Positions 52,450-60,547 of a DNA stretch of 64,000 bases are shown piece by piece (position 1 is the stretch's first letter; the number at the start of each line of letters is the position of its first letter). The notes beneath the pieces are model-generated. The model was not told where the DNA came from, ran no database searches, and saw nothing but the letters and a program-made list of their open reading frames with translations. The stretch covers positions 1-64,000 of the forward strand of contig JBGSJZ010000003.1 in the NCBI GenBank assembly GCA_041741455.1, in the 5' to 3' direction. This DNA comes from CALESS01 sp041741455. GTDB taxonomy: Bacteria; Chloroflexota; Anaerolineae; Anaerolineales; Anaerolineaceae. The position numbers and the translations under genes are program-made.

Positions 52450-54090
52450 ATGAGCATCCATCCGCTGGCAGGTCACAAAGCTCCGACCGAGTCCCTGATC
52501 AACGTCCCCAGGCTTGTTTCAGCCTATTACACTCACCAACCGGACCCAGCCAACCCGGCTCACCGGGTGGCTTTCGGTACCTCCGGCCATCGCGGCTCCT
52601 CACTGAACCACAACTTCAACGAGCAGCACATCCTGGCCATCAGCCAGGCGATCTGTGAGTACCGGGCTGCCCAGGGTTACAGTGGCCCCCTCTACCTGGG
52701 GATGGATACCCATGCACTCTCTGAGCCGGCGCTGTATACAGCGATCGAGGTATTTGCTGCTAACGGGGTGGAGATTGTCATTCAGCAGGGCCTGGGCTAT
52801 ACCCCTACGCCGGTCATTTCGCTTGCCATCCTGACCTACAACCACGGTCGAACCTCCGGCCTGGCGGATGGCGTGGTCATCACCCCCTCCCATAATCCCC
52901 CGGAGGATGGCGGCTTTAAGTACAACCCGCCCTCGGCCGGACCGGCGGACACTGGCACCACCAAATGGATCCAGGATCGCGCCAACCAAATGATCGCCAA
53001 TGATCTGGAAGATGTCAAGCGCATCCCTCTCGAGAAAGCCCTCAAGGCTCCGACTACCCACCTGGTGGATTACATCCAGCCTTATGTGGAGGATTTGAAG
53101 AACGTGATTAACTTTCCTGCCATTGCGGCGGCCAGCCTGAAAATTGGGGTGGATCCGATGGGCGGTGCGGGGGTAGCCTTCTGGGCGCCGATTGCCGAGA
53201 GGTATGGTCTCAACCTCGAGGTGGTCAACCCCTACGTCGACCCAACTTTCTCCTTTATGACGCTGGATGCTGACGGCCGCATCCGCATGGACTGCTCCTC
53301 GCCCTACGCTATGGCCTCACTGGTCAGCCTGAAGGACAATTTTGATATCGCCTTCGGCAATGACACGGATTTCGATCGCCACGGCATCGTTACCCGCAGC
53401 GTGGGTCTGATGAACCCCAATCACTACCTGGCAACCGCCATCTGGTACCTGTTCCAAAATCGCCCGGGTTGGGGCAGGGAAGTTGCCATCGGGAAGACCT
53501 TGGTTTCCAGCTCAATGATCGACCGGGTGGCGAAACACCTGGGCCGCAAGTTGTGCGAGGTGCCGGTCGGCTTCAAGTACTTCGTGGATGGCCTGCTGGA
53601 TGGCTCCTTTGGTTTCGGTGGCGAAGAATCCGCCGGGGCTTCCTTCCTGCGCCTGGATGGCACCGTCTGGACCACCGACAAGGACGGCTTTATCCTCGAT
53701 TTGCTGGCAGCCGAGATCCTGGCCGTTACCGGGCGCGACCCGGGTCAGCATTACCAGGAGCTGGAGCAGCGCTTTGGTCGGGCTTACTACGCCCGCAAAG
53801 ATGCCCCGGTCACCCCGACTGGCAAAACCGCCCTGGCCAACCTCTCCCCGCAACAGGTTACAGCTACGGTGCTGGCGGGTGACCCGATCACTGCCCGCCT
53901 GACCCATGCTCCCTGCAACGGGGCTGCTATCGGCGGCCTCAAGGTCGAAACGGCCAATGGCTGGTTCGCCGCCCGCCCCTCCGGCACGGAAAATGTTTAT
54001 AAGATTTATGCTGAATCCTTTGTCAGCTCGGAACACCTGGCCCGCCTGCAGACCGAAGCCCAGGCGATCGTGGATTCTGCCCTTGGATAA
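52450..54090 (+). CDS. pgm: Phosphoglucomutase (alpha-D-glucose phosphate-specific)
   Basis: 546 residues, identical in length to E. coli Pgm. The phosphoserine loop is TPSHNPPEDGGFKYNPP with Ser147; the metal loop appears as FGNDTDFDRHGIV, the sugar-binding loop as FGGEESAGASFLR and the phosphate-binding loop as ARPSGTENVYKIYAES. It converts glucose 1-phosphate to glucose 6-phosphate, and so would take the glucose 1-phosphate released by the GH94 phosphorylase into glycolysis through Pgi downstream. Confidence 0.97.
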   Translation: MSIHPLAGHKAPTESLINVPRLVSAYYTHQPDPANPAHRVAFGTSGHRGSSLNHNFNEQHILAISQAICEYRAAQGYSGPLYLGMDTHALSEPALYTAIEVFAANGVEIVIQQGLGYTPTPVISLAILTYNHGRTSGLADGVVITPSHNPPEDGGFKYNPPSAGPADTGTTKWIQDRANQMIANDLEDVKRIPLEKALKAPTTHLVDYIQPYVEDLKNVINFPAIAAASLKIGVDPMGGAGVAFWAPIAERYGLNLEVVNPYVDPTFSFMTLDADGRIRMDCSSPYAMASLVSLKDNFDIAFGNDTDFDRHGIVTRSVGLMNPNHYLATAIWYLFQNRPGWGREVAIGKTLVSSSMIDRVAKHLGRKLCEVPVGFKYFVDGLLDGSFGFGGEESAGASFLRLDGTVWTTDKDGFILDLLAAEILAVTGRDPGQHYQELEQRFGRAYYARKDAPVTPTGKTALANLSPQQVTATVLAGDPITARLTHAPCNGAAIGGLKVETANGWFAARPSGTENVYKIYAESFVSSEHLARLQTEAQAIVDSALG

Positions 54091-54216
54091 TGTATTCAGA
54101 TTCTTAACATGGATTACAACGGAAGCTACGGGAAAACACTGAAAGAGCTTTCTTATCCAATGATCTTCTCCGTGTCCTCTGTGACCTCTGTGCCTCCGTG
54201 GTGAAAAGGAGCTTTT
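54091..54216. repeat. Spacer with the 'CTCCGTGTCCTCTGTG' word repeat
   Basis: Positions 54170-54203 read as near-tandem copies of CTCCGTG/CTCTGTG words, ending CCTCCGTGGTGAA, just before the pgi ribosome site (AAGGAG). An earlier part, ATGGATTACAACGGAAGC, belongs to the same type of low-complexity wording. No protein or known RNA explains it. Confidence 0.6.
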
Positions 54217-55860
54217 ATGCCGAATCTTGACCAATCCCCGGCCTGGCTGACAGTGGCCCGTCATTTTCAAGAGACAGCCAGCCTGCACATGCGGGACCTG
54301 TTCACCGCCGATCCCCAGCGCTTTGAACGCTTCTCCCTGCAAATGGATGAAATCCTCTTCGATTTCTCCAAGAACCGCATTATTGCCGAGACTCTGCCCT
54401 TGCTGGTGGATTTAGCGCTTCAAGCTGGTTTACCCGAGAAGATCGAGGCCATGTTCACCGGCCAGAAGATCAACATCACCGAGGATCGAGCTGTCTTACA
54501 CACCGCCTTGCGCAACCGCACCAACACCCCGGTGCTGGTAGATGGTCAAGACGTCATGCCGGAGGTCAACCGGGTGCTGGGCAGGATGCGAACTTTCTCC
54601 GACTCCATCCGCAGCGGGGGGTGGAAGGGCTTTTCCGGTAAGCCGATTTGCGATGTGGTCAACCTCGGTATCGGCGGCTCTGACCTGGGTCCCAAGATGG
54701 TCTGCGAGGCGCTCAAACCCTACGGTAAACCCGGCCTGGGGGTGCATTTTGTCTCCAATGTCGATTCAACTGACCTGGTCGAGACTTTGAAACTGGTCAA
54801 CCCGGAAACGACCCTCTTCCTGGTGGCCTCCAAGACCTTCACCACCCAGGAGACCATGGCCAATGCTCACTCCGCCCGGATTTGGTTCCTCTCGGCCACC
54901 GGGGATGAAACCGCAATTGCCCGCCATTTCGCTGCCATGTCCACCAACACGGCCGCAGTCACAGCCTTCGGCATCGACCCGGTCAACATGTTTGAATTTT
55001 GGGATTGGGTTGGTGGGCGTTATTCACTTTGGTCGGCCATCGGGCTGTCGATCGCCATTTACATCGGCATGGATAACTTTGAAGAACTGCTTTTCGGGGC
55101 GCACAGAGCCGACCTTCACTTCCGCAATGCCCCGCTTGAGCGTAACATCCCGGTCGTCATGGCCTTGCTGGGTGTCTGGTACAACAATTTTTATAACGCC
55201 TGCTCGCACGCCATTTTGCCCTACGACCAGTACCTGTTGCACTTCGCCGCCTACTTCCAGCAGGGGGACATGGAAAGCAACGGCAAAGGTGTGGATTTGC
55301 AGGGACAGTCGATCCGCTATGCCACCGGCCCGGTTATCTGGGGTCAGCCCGGCACCAATGGCCAGCACGCCTTTTACCAGCTCATCCACCAGGGCACCCA
55401 ACTCATCCCTTGTGACTTCCTGGCGGCCGCCACCAGCCACAACCCGCTGGGTGAGCATCACCCGATCCTGCTCTCCAACTTCCTGGCCCAGACCGAAGCC
55501 CTGATGAAGGGCAAGACACCCGATGAGGCGCGGGCGGAATTGCGCCAGCAGGGCATTACTGGCGACCGTCTGGAAATGCTCGTCCAGGCCAAAACTTTCT
55601 CTGGCAACCGTCCGACCAATTCCTTCCTCTACCCAAAACTGACGCCGGAAGTGCTGGGTTCTCTGATTGCCTTCTATGAGCACAAAATCTTCACCCAGGG
55701 CGTCATCTGGAATGTCAACTCTTTTGACCAAATGGGCGTGGAACTGGGCAAACAACTGGCTAAAAAGATTCTGCCGGAATTGTCCGGACCGGATCCAGTC
55801 ACGGGGCACGATTCCTCCACCAATGGACTGATCAATGCCATCCGTCGGATAAGCGGTTAG
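54217..55860 (+). CDS. pgi: Glucose-6-phosphate isomerase
   Basis: 547 residues (E. coli 549). Signatures: VVNLGIGGSDLGPKMV, FLVASKTFTTQETMANA, FEFWDWVGGRYSLWSAIG, and GQPGTNGQHAFYQLIHQG, followed by NSFDQMGVELGKQLAK. It links glucose 6-phosphate and fructose 6-phosphate. It probably shares a transcript with pgm, 126 bp upstream. Confidence 0.97.
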   Translation: MPNLDQSPAWLTVARHFQETASLHMRDLFTADPQRFERFSLQMDEILFDFSKNRIIAETLPLLVDLALQAGLPEKIEAMFTGQKINITEDRAVLHTALRNRTNTPVLVDGQDVMPEVNRVLGRMRTFSDSIRSGGWKGFSGKPICDVVNLGIGGSDLGPKMVCEALKPYGKPGLGVHFVSNVDSTDLVETLKLVNPETTLFLVASKTFTTQETMANAHSARIWFLSATGDETAIARHFAAMSTNTAAVTAFGIDPVNMFEFWDWVGGRYSLWSAIGLSIAIYIGMDNFEELLFGAHRADLHFRNAPLERNIPVVMALLGVWYNNFYNACSHAILPYDQYLLHFAAYFQQGDMESNGKGVDLQGQSIRYATGPVIWGQPGTNGQHAFYQLIHQGTQLIPCDFLAAATSHNPLGEHHPILLSNFLAQTEALMKGKTPDEARAELRQQGITGDRLEMLVQAKTFSGNRPTNSFLYPKLTPEVLGSLIAFYEHKIFTQGVIWNVNSFDQMGVELGKQLAKKILPELSGPDPVTGHDSSTNGLINAIRRISG

Positions 55861-56327
55861 TTTCGTTTTCGTTGCGGGGACTCGCCAAATCACCCGACAT
55901 GCATGGGCAAGCATTGCCCATACAACTTTCCCTGTAAATGGTAGGTTATTACCCCACCCCTTGCTTCAATGAGGGAGTTAATAATCTTTTGGGTCTCCCT
56001 TAATTTATTTTCACAACAGGAATTACATCTCTTCTCATTCTGTCAATGATTGTTCCAATCAAGATCTGCCAGTATGGTTTAGCCTTCCAGTAGAGACCCA
56101 AACGAATGTCAGATTCTTGAGTAAGAGTGAAGACTGCTTGAATTGTGATGATTTATCGTTACAATAATAGTAGTGCCTTCAATTCTCTCAAACTCAAATC
56201 TAGCCTGTCATGAGTTAATAGAATTAATCGTTGAACAGTAAGTTGTCACATCCGAAAGCTCTGTTCGTTCCCCTTTCATTTCTACAATCCAAAATTACCA
56301 GCGCCACAATCTTTTAAGGAGAATACA
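55861..56327. other. 467 bp non-coding region after pgi
   Basis: No gene is supported. A small hairpin, ATGGGCAA-GCA-TTGCCCAT, lies at 55903-55921 without a T tract. The rest is AT-rich. The following gene has a good ribosome site (AAGGAG) at about 56316, and its promoter should lie in the last 150 bases. Confidence 0.6.
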
Positions 56328-57713
56328 ATGTCTCGAAAAAATTTGGTCGTCATGCTGATCGTCTTTTTCGTGACCGTAATGGTAACGGTCAGTGTCGTAA
56401 CCGCACAAACGCCTGCAGCTTCCGGCGTGACACTTCCGTATTCTGGCCAATTGGCGGATTCATCTGGTCAGGCGGTTTCGGATGGTTTATACGATTTTAT
56501 TTTCACCTTGTACCCGTCAGAGAAAAATGGTCCCGTGCTATGGACCGAAATCCAGACCGGGGTGAATGTGAAGTCGGGGAGTATGAATGTGGTACTGGGA
56601 CAGAATATGCCCATGACCAAAGAATTGGCTGATCGACAGGGATTGTGGCTGTCGGTTAGCGTACGTGGGCCGCAGGATGGTGAATTCATTTTGTTAAATC
56701 CGCGCATCGACATGAATTCGACAAAAGAGGTTAGCACACTGACTTGTCCACATAATCACTTCACTGATTACTGGCCTGGTGAAAGCTCGGATTGGGGGTT
56801 GCTCATTGAAAATATGAGCACTGGGGATGGCTTGCGCGCTTACAGCAAGTCAACGACTTGGAATTATGCTGCTGTTTTTGGAGCAAACATAGCTGCGACA
56901 GGTTATGGTACAGGTGTCTATGGCTTCAGCGATCAGGGGGTAGGCGTGTATGCAAACAGTAACAGCGGGGATGGATTGGAAGCTACCACCGCTTCGAATA
57001 TCAAGAGTGCCGTCTACGGTCACTCTGTCGATGGAAATGGAATCTGGGGGATCAGCACGAATCGGCAAGGTGTGCATGGTGGCAGTACAAATAACTTTGG
57101 TGTGGAAGCGACGGGCGGCGGTGATGCCTCATATTCCGATTTGCTTGGAGACCTGTTAATCGGGGGAACACGCGGTGAGATATTTTCCTTCGGGAATATC
57201 ATAGAGTTATTCAGCAACGGTTATATAGCTCTTGACCTGGATAATGACAATAACAGCGCCAACCAATTTGAGATTTGGAACGGTACAGAAACATTAGTTT
57301 ACAAGGTGGATGAGTCCGGGAACACTACCGCCATAGGTACCAAGTCAGCCAGTGTCAACACACCCAACTTCGGCCAACGCTTGATGTACTCTGTTGAAAG
57401 CCCGGAAGTGTGGTTTGAGGATATTGGCACAGCTCATTTGGAAAATGGCGTTGCCATGGTCAAGTTCGAGACGATTTTTGCTGAGACCGTGAATGCGAGT
57501 TTGGACTACCATGTATTTGTCACGCCTCTTTGTGAATACGCTGTCATCTTGTTTGTAACGGAGAAAACGGAAGAAGGCTTCACAGTCAAAGGAGAGACAC
57601 TGGATAAACAACCAAGTAACTGCGGATTTGACTACCGGGTGATAGCGAAACGCCTGGGCTACGAGGGTGATCGTCTCATGCCTGTTGATACCACTGTTAA
57701 TAGCAGACCTTAG
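56328..57713 (+). CDS. Secreted protein of unknown function
   Basis: 461 residues. A signal peptide (residues 1-27, LIVFFVTVMVTVSVVTA) is followed by a beta-rich domain opening LPYSGQLADSSGQAVSDGLYDFIFTLY, common at the start of secreted proteins with tail-fibre-like repeats. The middle (residues 185-260) has Gly-rich repeats of the form GTGVYGFSDQGVGVYANSNSG / AVYGHSVDGNGIWGIS. The C-terminal 110 residues have YRVIAKR and a Cys pair (CEYA, NCGFD), resembling the ends of long-tail-fibre-like proteins. The function is unknown; a surface adhesin or matrix protein is plausible. Confidence 0.8.
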   Translation: MSRKNLVVMLIVFFVTVMVTVSVVTAQTPAASGVTLPYSGQLADSSGQAVSDGLYDFIFTLYPSEKNGPVLWTEIQTGVNVKSGSMNVVLGQNMPMTKELADRQGLWLSVSVRGPQDGEFILLNPRIDMNSTKEVSTLTCPHNHFTDYWPGESSDWGLLIENMSTGDGLRAYSKSTTWNYAAVFGANIAATGYGTGVYGFSDQGVGVYANSNSGDGLEATTASNIKSAVYGHSVDGNGIWGISTNRQGVHGGSTNNFGVEATGGGDASYSDLLGDLLIGGTRGEIFSFGNIIELFSNGYIALDLDNDNNSANQFEIWNGTETLVYKVDESGNTTAIGTKSASVNTPNFGQRLMYSVESPEVWFEDIGTAHLENGVAMVKFETIFAETVNASLDYHVFVTPLCEYAVILFVTEKTEEGFTVKGETLDKQPSNCGFDYRVIAKRLGYEGDRLMPVDTTVNSRP

Positions 57714-57764
57714 GTGGTGAAGTGAATGTAAGGGAGAAATCTTGCAATCGGTCAAATGGATTTG

Positions 57765-57790
57765 GCTATGCTTGATGGTTGAAGCATAGC
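57765..57790 (+). terminator. Terminator after the secreted protein
   Basis: A 9 bp stem (GCTATGCTT / AAGCATAGC) with an 8-base loop and a short TTT tail, about 50 bp downstream of the stop codon. The rest of 57714-57960 shows no gene. Confidence 0.55.
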
Positions 57791-57960
57791 TTTAGGCCTC
57801 CTGCTTGGATCAATCCGTGGCTAATGTGAGTTGAAGAAGAGATTCATTTCCAAAAACTACCTTGACCAAGGAACAAGCATGTTTCTAGAGAATTGCAAGA
57901 ATTCGGTTCTATTCGAGGTCTGACAGGAGTATGCGGCGAATTGCAATTAGGAGAAAAAAT

Positions 57961-58210
57961 GAAATCACGAAAGGTGCTATTAGCTCTGATCGTAGCAGTT
58001 TTATTGATGACAATTTCCGGGTCATCTTTTTCTGAAGTGAGTTCTTCTTGGACGACTTCGAGAGAGATGGTTGGCGGTCCATATAGGATGACAATCCAAT
58101 CTTTGGGAGTGACAAAATCCAGCGGTTACCAATTGCTGGATGCAACCAAGGTAATTAATCCAGAATCAGGATGTTGCTGCAGCCTCTGCTTGCCGATCAT
58201 CACGAAATGA
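57961..58210 (+). CDS. Small secreted Cys-rich peptide
   Basis: An 82-residue protein with ATG at 57961 and a good ribosome site (TAGGAG). Residues 1-26 are a signal peptide (VLLALIVAVLLMTISG). The mature part is about 57 residues and ends GCCCSLCLPIITK, with four Cys in a six-residue cluster and none elsewhere. No family is recognised. It could be a metal-binding or disulfide-linked surface peptide. A Cys-dense tail also recalls some modified peptide precursors, but no modification enzyme is nearby and a Sec signal argues against that. Confidence 0.6.
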
Positions 58211-58229
58211 GGATGTGCATAGCATCAGA

Positions 58230-58445
58230 TTTTTTGTTATCGATGGTCATAACCTGATCTCTACAGTGCCCGGGCTCTGCCTGGAGTAGTTGGATGACAG
58301 ACAACAACTGGTTGAATGGTTTTTTATCTGCTTCAGCATTCACCCAGTTTGTTGCAGTTGTTTTTACCCCTACACCATCCGGGTGCACCTTACAATACCA
58401 TTCCTGATTTCCTACAATGATCTCAATTGCTCAGAATCATTGTAA
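58230..58445 (+). pseudogene. Decayed copy of the NYN-domain nuclease gene
   Basis: The frame reads FFVIDGHNLISTVPGLCLE, stop, LDDRQQLVEWFFICFSI, which aligns in frame with the intact protein at 59832 (YIVDGHNLIPKLPGLSLE QLDDELRLIERLQVFCRI). At the DNA level words such as GATGGTCATAACCTGATC and GTGCCCGGGCT are shared. It has no start codon, an internal TAG and no later homology, so it is a dead 5' fragment of a duplicated gene. Confidence 0.75.
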
Positions 58446-58517
58446 TCAAATCCATCTGCAATGATCTGCGTTCATCTGTGGATCAGACAGAACCAGTAGA
58501 TCCTAGAGGTAATTCAT

Positions 58518-59729
58518 ATGGATACAGCCTGTCAACTACGCTTCACCCGTAATCTGGCCGCTCCCCCCGCTGAGGTCTTCCGCGCCTTCACCCATGCCAC
58601 CGCCCTGCGTGACTGGCTTAGCCAATCTGCTCACTCTCAACCGCGTGAGAACGGCTATTTCTTGTTGCAGTGGTCGGATCTTTCCATCGTCCAGGGTACT
58701 TATCGGAAGTTTGAACCGCCACACCTGCTGGAATTCTCCTGGCAACCCCTGGGCGATGCCAAACCTGATACAGTAGATGTACACATTGAGACAGTAGAAA
58801 GCGGCCTCCAACTCACCCTGGTTCACCATCTGGCCGAGGATTGCGAATCTGCTCGCCAGGTCTATACCGCTGCCTGGGAATCCGCAATTGAGAACCTCGA
58901 GTCCTTCTTCCTGACTGGTATCGACTTGCGCCTGGCCCGTCGCCCACGCATGGGCATTTATCTCGATAACCTGGATAAAGCGACCGCTGCCCGGCTGGGA
59001 GTGCCGGTGAAACAAGGTGTTTTGATCCAGGGAACGGCTCCCGGTTCTGGGGCGGAACGCTCTGGACTGGTCAAAGAGGATGTGCTGGTCAGCATGGCTT
59101 GCCAGCCGACGCCTGTCCCTGCCAGCCTGGCCCCTATCCTGCAGAAACATAAAGCCGGGGAACAAGTCAAGATCGAGTTCTACCGCGGGGCTGACTTGAT
59201 CACCGCAGAGCTGGAACTTTCCAGCTTCCCCATCCCGCAGTTTCCAGACACGGCCACCGGGCTGGCTGAGGCTGCCAGTAAGGGCTTTGACGGAGTGCTC
59301 AAAGGCATCCGCGAGATCACAACGAATTTGACCGACGCTCAGGCCAGCCGGAGACCGGCTGAGAACGAGTGGAGCGTCAAGGAATTGGTCGCCCACTTCA
59401 TCCTTTGTGAACGCGATTACCAGTCCTGGGCAGCCGATATGCTGCTGGACCACCCGGTCAATGATGATATCGAGATGCGCCCGAATGTCAACGAACGCAT
59501 TACCGCCCTGGTCGCTCGCTTCGGTGGCTTGGATGCCTTGATCGTTGAGCTGGAAGCAGCCTATGCCGAAACGGTCGCCCTGTTGTCTGGCCTGCCAGCG
59601 CCTTTCGTTCAGTGGCGCAAGCATCTCTACCGCCGCCTGGCGGATTGGGCGCTGAATGTTGTCCCTGGCCATTTCAATGAAGAACATCAACAGCAATTTT
59701 TGGATACGATTGCCAAAGCCCGGCAGTAA
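58518..59729 (+). CDS. AHSA1/SRPBCC, PDZ and DinB three-domain fusion
   Basis: 403 residues. Residues 1-135 are an AHSA1/SRPBCC hydrophobic-ligand fold (APPAEVFRAFTHATALRDWLSQ, LLEFSWQPLGD, ENLESFFLTG). Residues 145-245 are a PDZ domain (MGIYLDNLDKATAARLGV, GVLIQGTAPGSGAERSGLVKEDVLVSM). Residues 255-403 are a DinB/YfiT-like four-helix bundle (RRPAENEWSVKELVAHFILCERDY, VPGHFNEEHQQQF), with His residues at DinB metal-site spacing. All three domains are common alone; the fusion is unusual. It has no signal peptide or protease domain, so the PDZ may bind an exposed tail or ligand rather than aid proteolysis. Function unknown. Confidence 0.85.
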   Translation: MDTACQLRFTRNLAAPPAEVFRAFTHATALRDWLSQSAHSQPRENGYFLLQWSDLSIVQGTYRKFEPPHLLEFSWQPLGDAKPDTVDVHIETVESGLQLTLVHHLAEDCESARQVYTAAWESAIENLESFFLTGIDLRLARRPRMGIYLDNLDKATAARLGVPVKQGVLIQGTAPGSGAERSGLVKEDVLVSMACQPTPVPASLAPILQKHKAGEQVKIEFYRGADLITAELELSSFPIPQFPDTATGLAEAASKGFDGVLKGIREITTNLTDAQASRRPAENEWSVKELVAHFILCERDYQSWAADMLLDHPVNDDIEMRPNVNERITALVARFGGLDALIVELEAAYAETVALLSGLPAPFVQWRKHLYRRLADWALNVVPGHFNEEHQQQFLDTIAKARQ

Positions 59730-59831
59730 TTGGATTTCAAGTGGAGGGTGATTCCTGTCACCCTCCATTAATGATCCGACCTTAAACTATTAGTGTAGTA
59801 AAAATGCCGGATTGTTTTTGGAAGTTTTGCA

Positions 59832-60311
59832 ATGATTTACATCGTCGATGGACACAACCTGATCCCCAAGCTGCCCGGGCTGAGCCTGGAGCAACTGGAT
59901 GACGAACTACGCCTGATTGAACGGCTGCAGGTCTTCTGTCGCATCCAGCGCAGCTCGGTGCAGGTGTTTTTTGACCAGGCACCTGCCGGTTTTTCTGGAG
60001 AGCGTTCATTCGGATCTGTGCGGGCGCATTTTGTTCCGCAGGGAACCATCGCAGACGACGCCATCACCCGCCACCTGGGACGCCTCGGCAAGGCTGCCCG
60101 CAACCAGACCCTGGTCAGTTCCGACCGGCGGGTGCAGGCGGAGGGCCGCGCCGCCGGAATGCAGGTCCTCAGCTCGGAGTCCTTTGCGGGGATGATCCTG
60201 GCAGCCGAGGCCAAAGCCGCTGAATCTGCCCGCACGGAGGATAAAAGGCTTTCACAGGGGGAGGTGGATGAATGGCTCGAACTCTTCAAGTCCCGCCGCA
60301 AAGACTCCTAA
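59832..60311 (+). CDS. NYN-domain (YacP/Rae1-like) ribonuclease
   Basis: 159 residues. The PIN-like NYN fold is clear: YIVDGHNLI with Asp6, VQVFFDQAP, the central DDAITRHLGRL and VSSDRRVQAEGRAAG, whose acidic residues form the metal site in PIN/NYN nucleases. The C-terminal tail (LSQGEVDEWLELFKSRRK) resembles tails of YacP family members. Rae1 of Bacillus cleaves mRNA at the ribosome A site; whether this one does is not known. A broken copy lies 1.5 kb upstream. Confidence 0.85.
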   Translation: MIYIVDGHNLIPKLPGLSLEQLDDELRLIERLQVFCRIQRSSVQVFFDQAPAGFSGERSFGSVRAHFVPQGTIADDAITRHLGRLGKAARNQTLVSSDRRVQAEGRAAGMQVLSSESFAGMILAAEAKAAESARTEDKRLSQGEVDEWLELFKSRRKDS

Positions 60312-60365
60312 AACTCTTAATCATTTTTAATGCAATTATGACAAAAAAGATGTATATTATCCATT

Positions 60366-60523
60366 AGACACCGCTTTATTGGTAGTATCGGTGTCCCACC
60401 GGGTAGCAGCTTTCAGCCCGATCCCCCCTCGGGTTGATCCATCGCAAGATGAAGATGCGAACGGTGACATTCCCTCCCTGAAGATCGCCCGGCCTGTCCC
60501 CCCCAGGCTGGGCGATCGAATTT
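60366..60523 (+). ncRNA. Candidate structured small RNA with two identical UCCCCCC loops
   Basis: The 236 bp between the NYN and rnhC genes contains four hairpins: GACACCG/CGGTGTC (60367-60395), CAGCCCGA/TCGGGTTG (60414-60436), TCGCA/TGCGA (60442-60460) and a 14 bp stem starting GATCGCCCGGCCTG (60483-60517). The second and fourth have the same 7-base loop, TCCCCCC. The unpaired stretch at 60470-60480 is TTCCCTCCCTG. A TATATT/TATTAT -10-like box at 60353-60360 sits at the right distance before the first hairpin. Not a match to 6S, SRP, tmRNA or RNase P motifs that I can recognise. Confidence 0.5.
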
Positions 60524-60535
60524 AAGCGGCCGGGG

Positions 60536-60541
60536 TATAAT
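60536..60541 (+). promoter_or_regulatory. -10 box giving a leaderless mRNA for rnhC
   Basis: A consensus TATAAT stands exactly six bases before the ATG at 60548, so the transcript should begin at the start codon. No Shine-Dalgarno sequence is present. This is the same spacing as at 29382-29394. Confidence 0.6.
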
Positions 60542-60547
60542 TTCCTT

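Noticed and set aside
53512..54342. A 276-codon minus-strand frame crossing the pgm end and the pgi start
   Set aside because: It spans two certain genes and the repeat-word spacer; no support.
55903..55921. Terminator of pgi at the GGGCAA/TTGCCC hairpin
   Set aside because: The stem is only 8 bp and no T tract follows in either direction, so it is mentioned only as a hairpin.
57961..58210. Lanthipeptide or other modified-peptide precursor
   Set aside because: There is a Sec signal peptide in place of a hydrophilic leader and no modifying enzyme or exporter next to it.
58536..59768. A 410-codon open frame on the minus strand across the AHSA1-PDZ-DinB gene
   Set aside because: It lies wholly antisense to a gene with three recognisable domains; it has no ribosome site and its translation matches nothing. 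Stop-poor antisense frames are expected from this codon use.
60366..60523. 6S RNA, SRP RNA, tmRNA or RNase P RNA
   Set aside because: The conserved core sequences of these RNAs are not seen; several short hairpins do not match the long 6S rod or the SRP domain.
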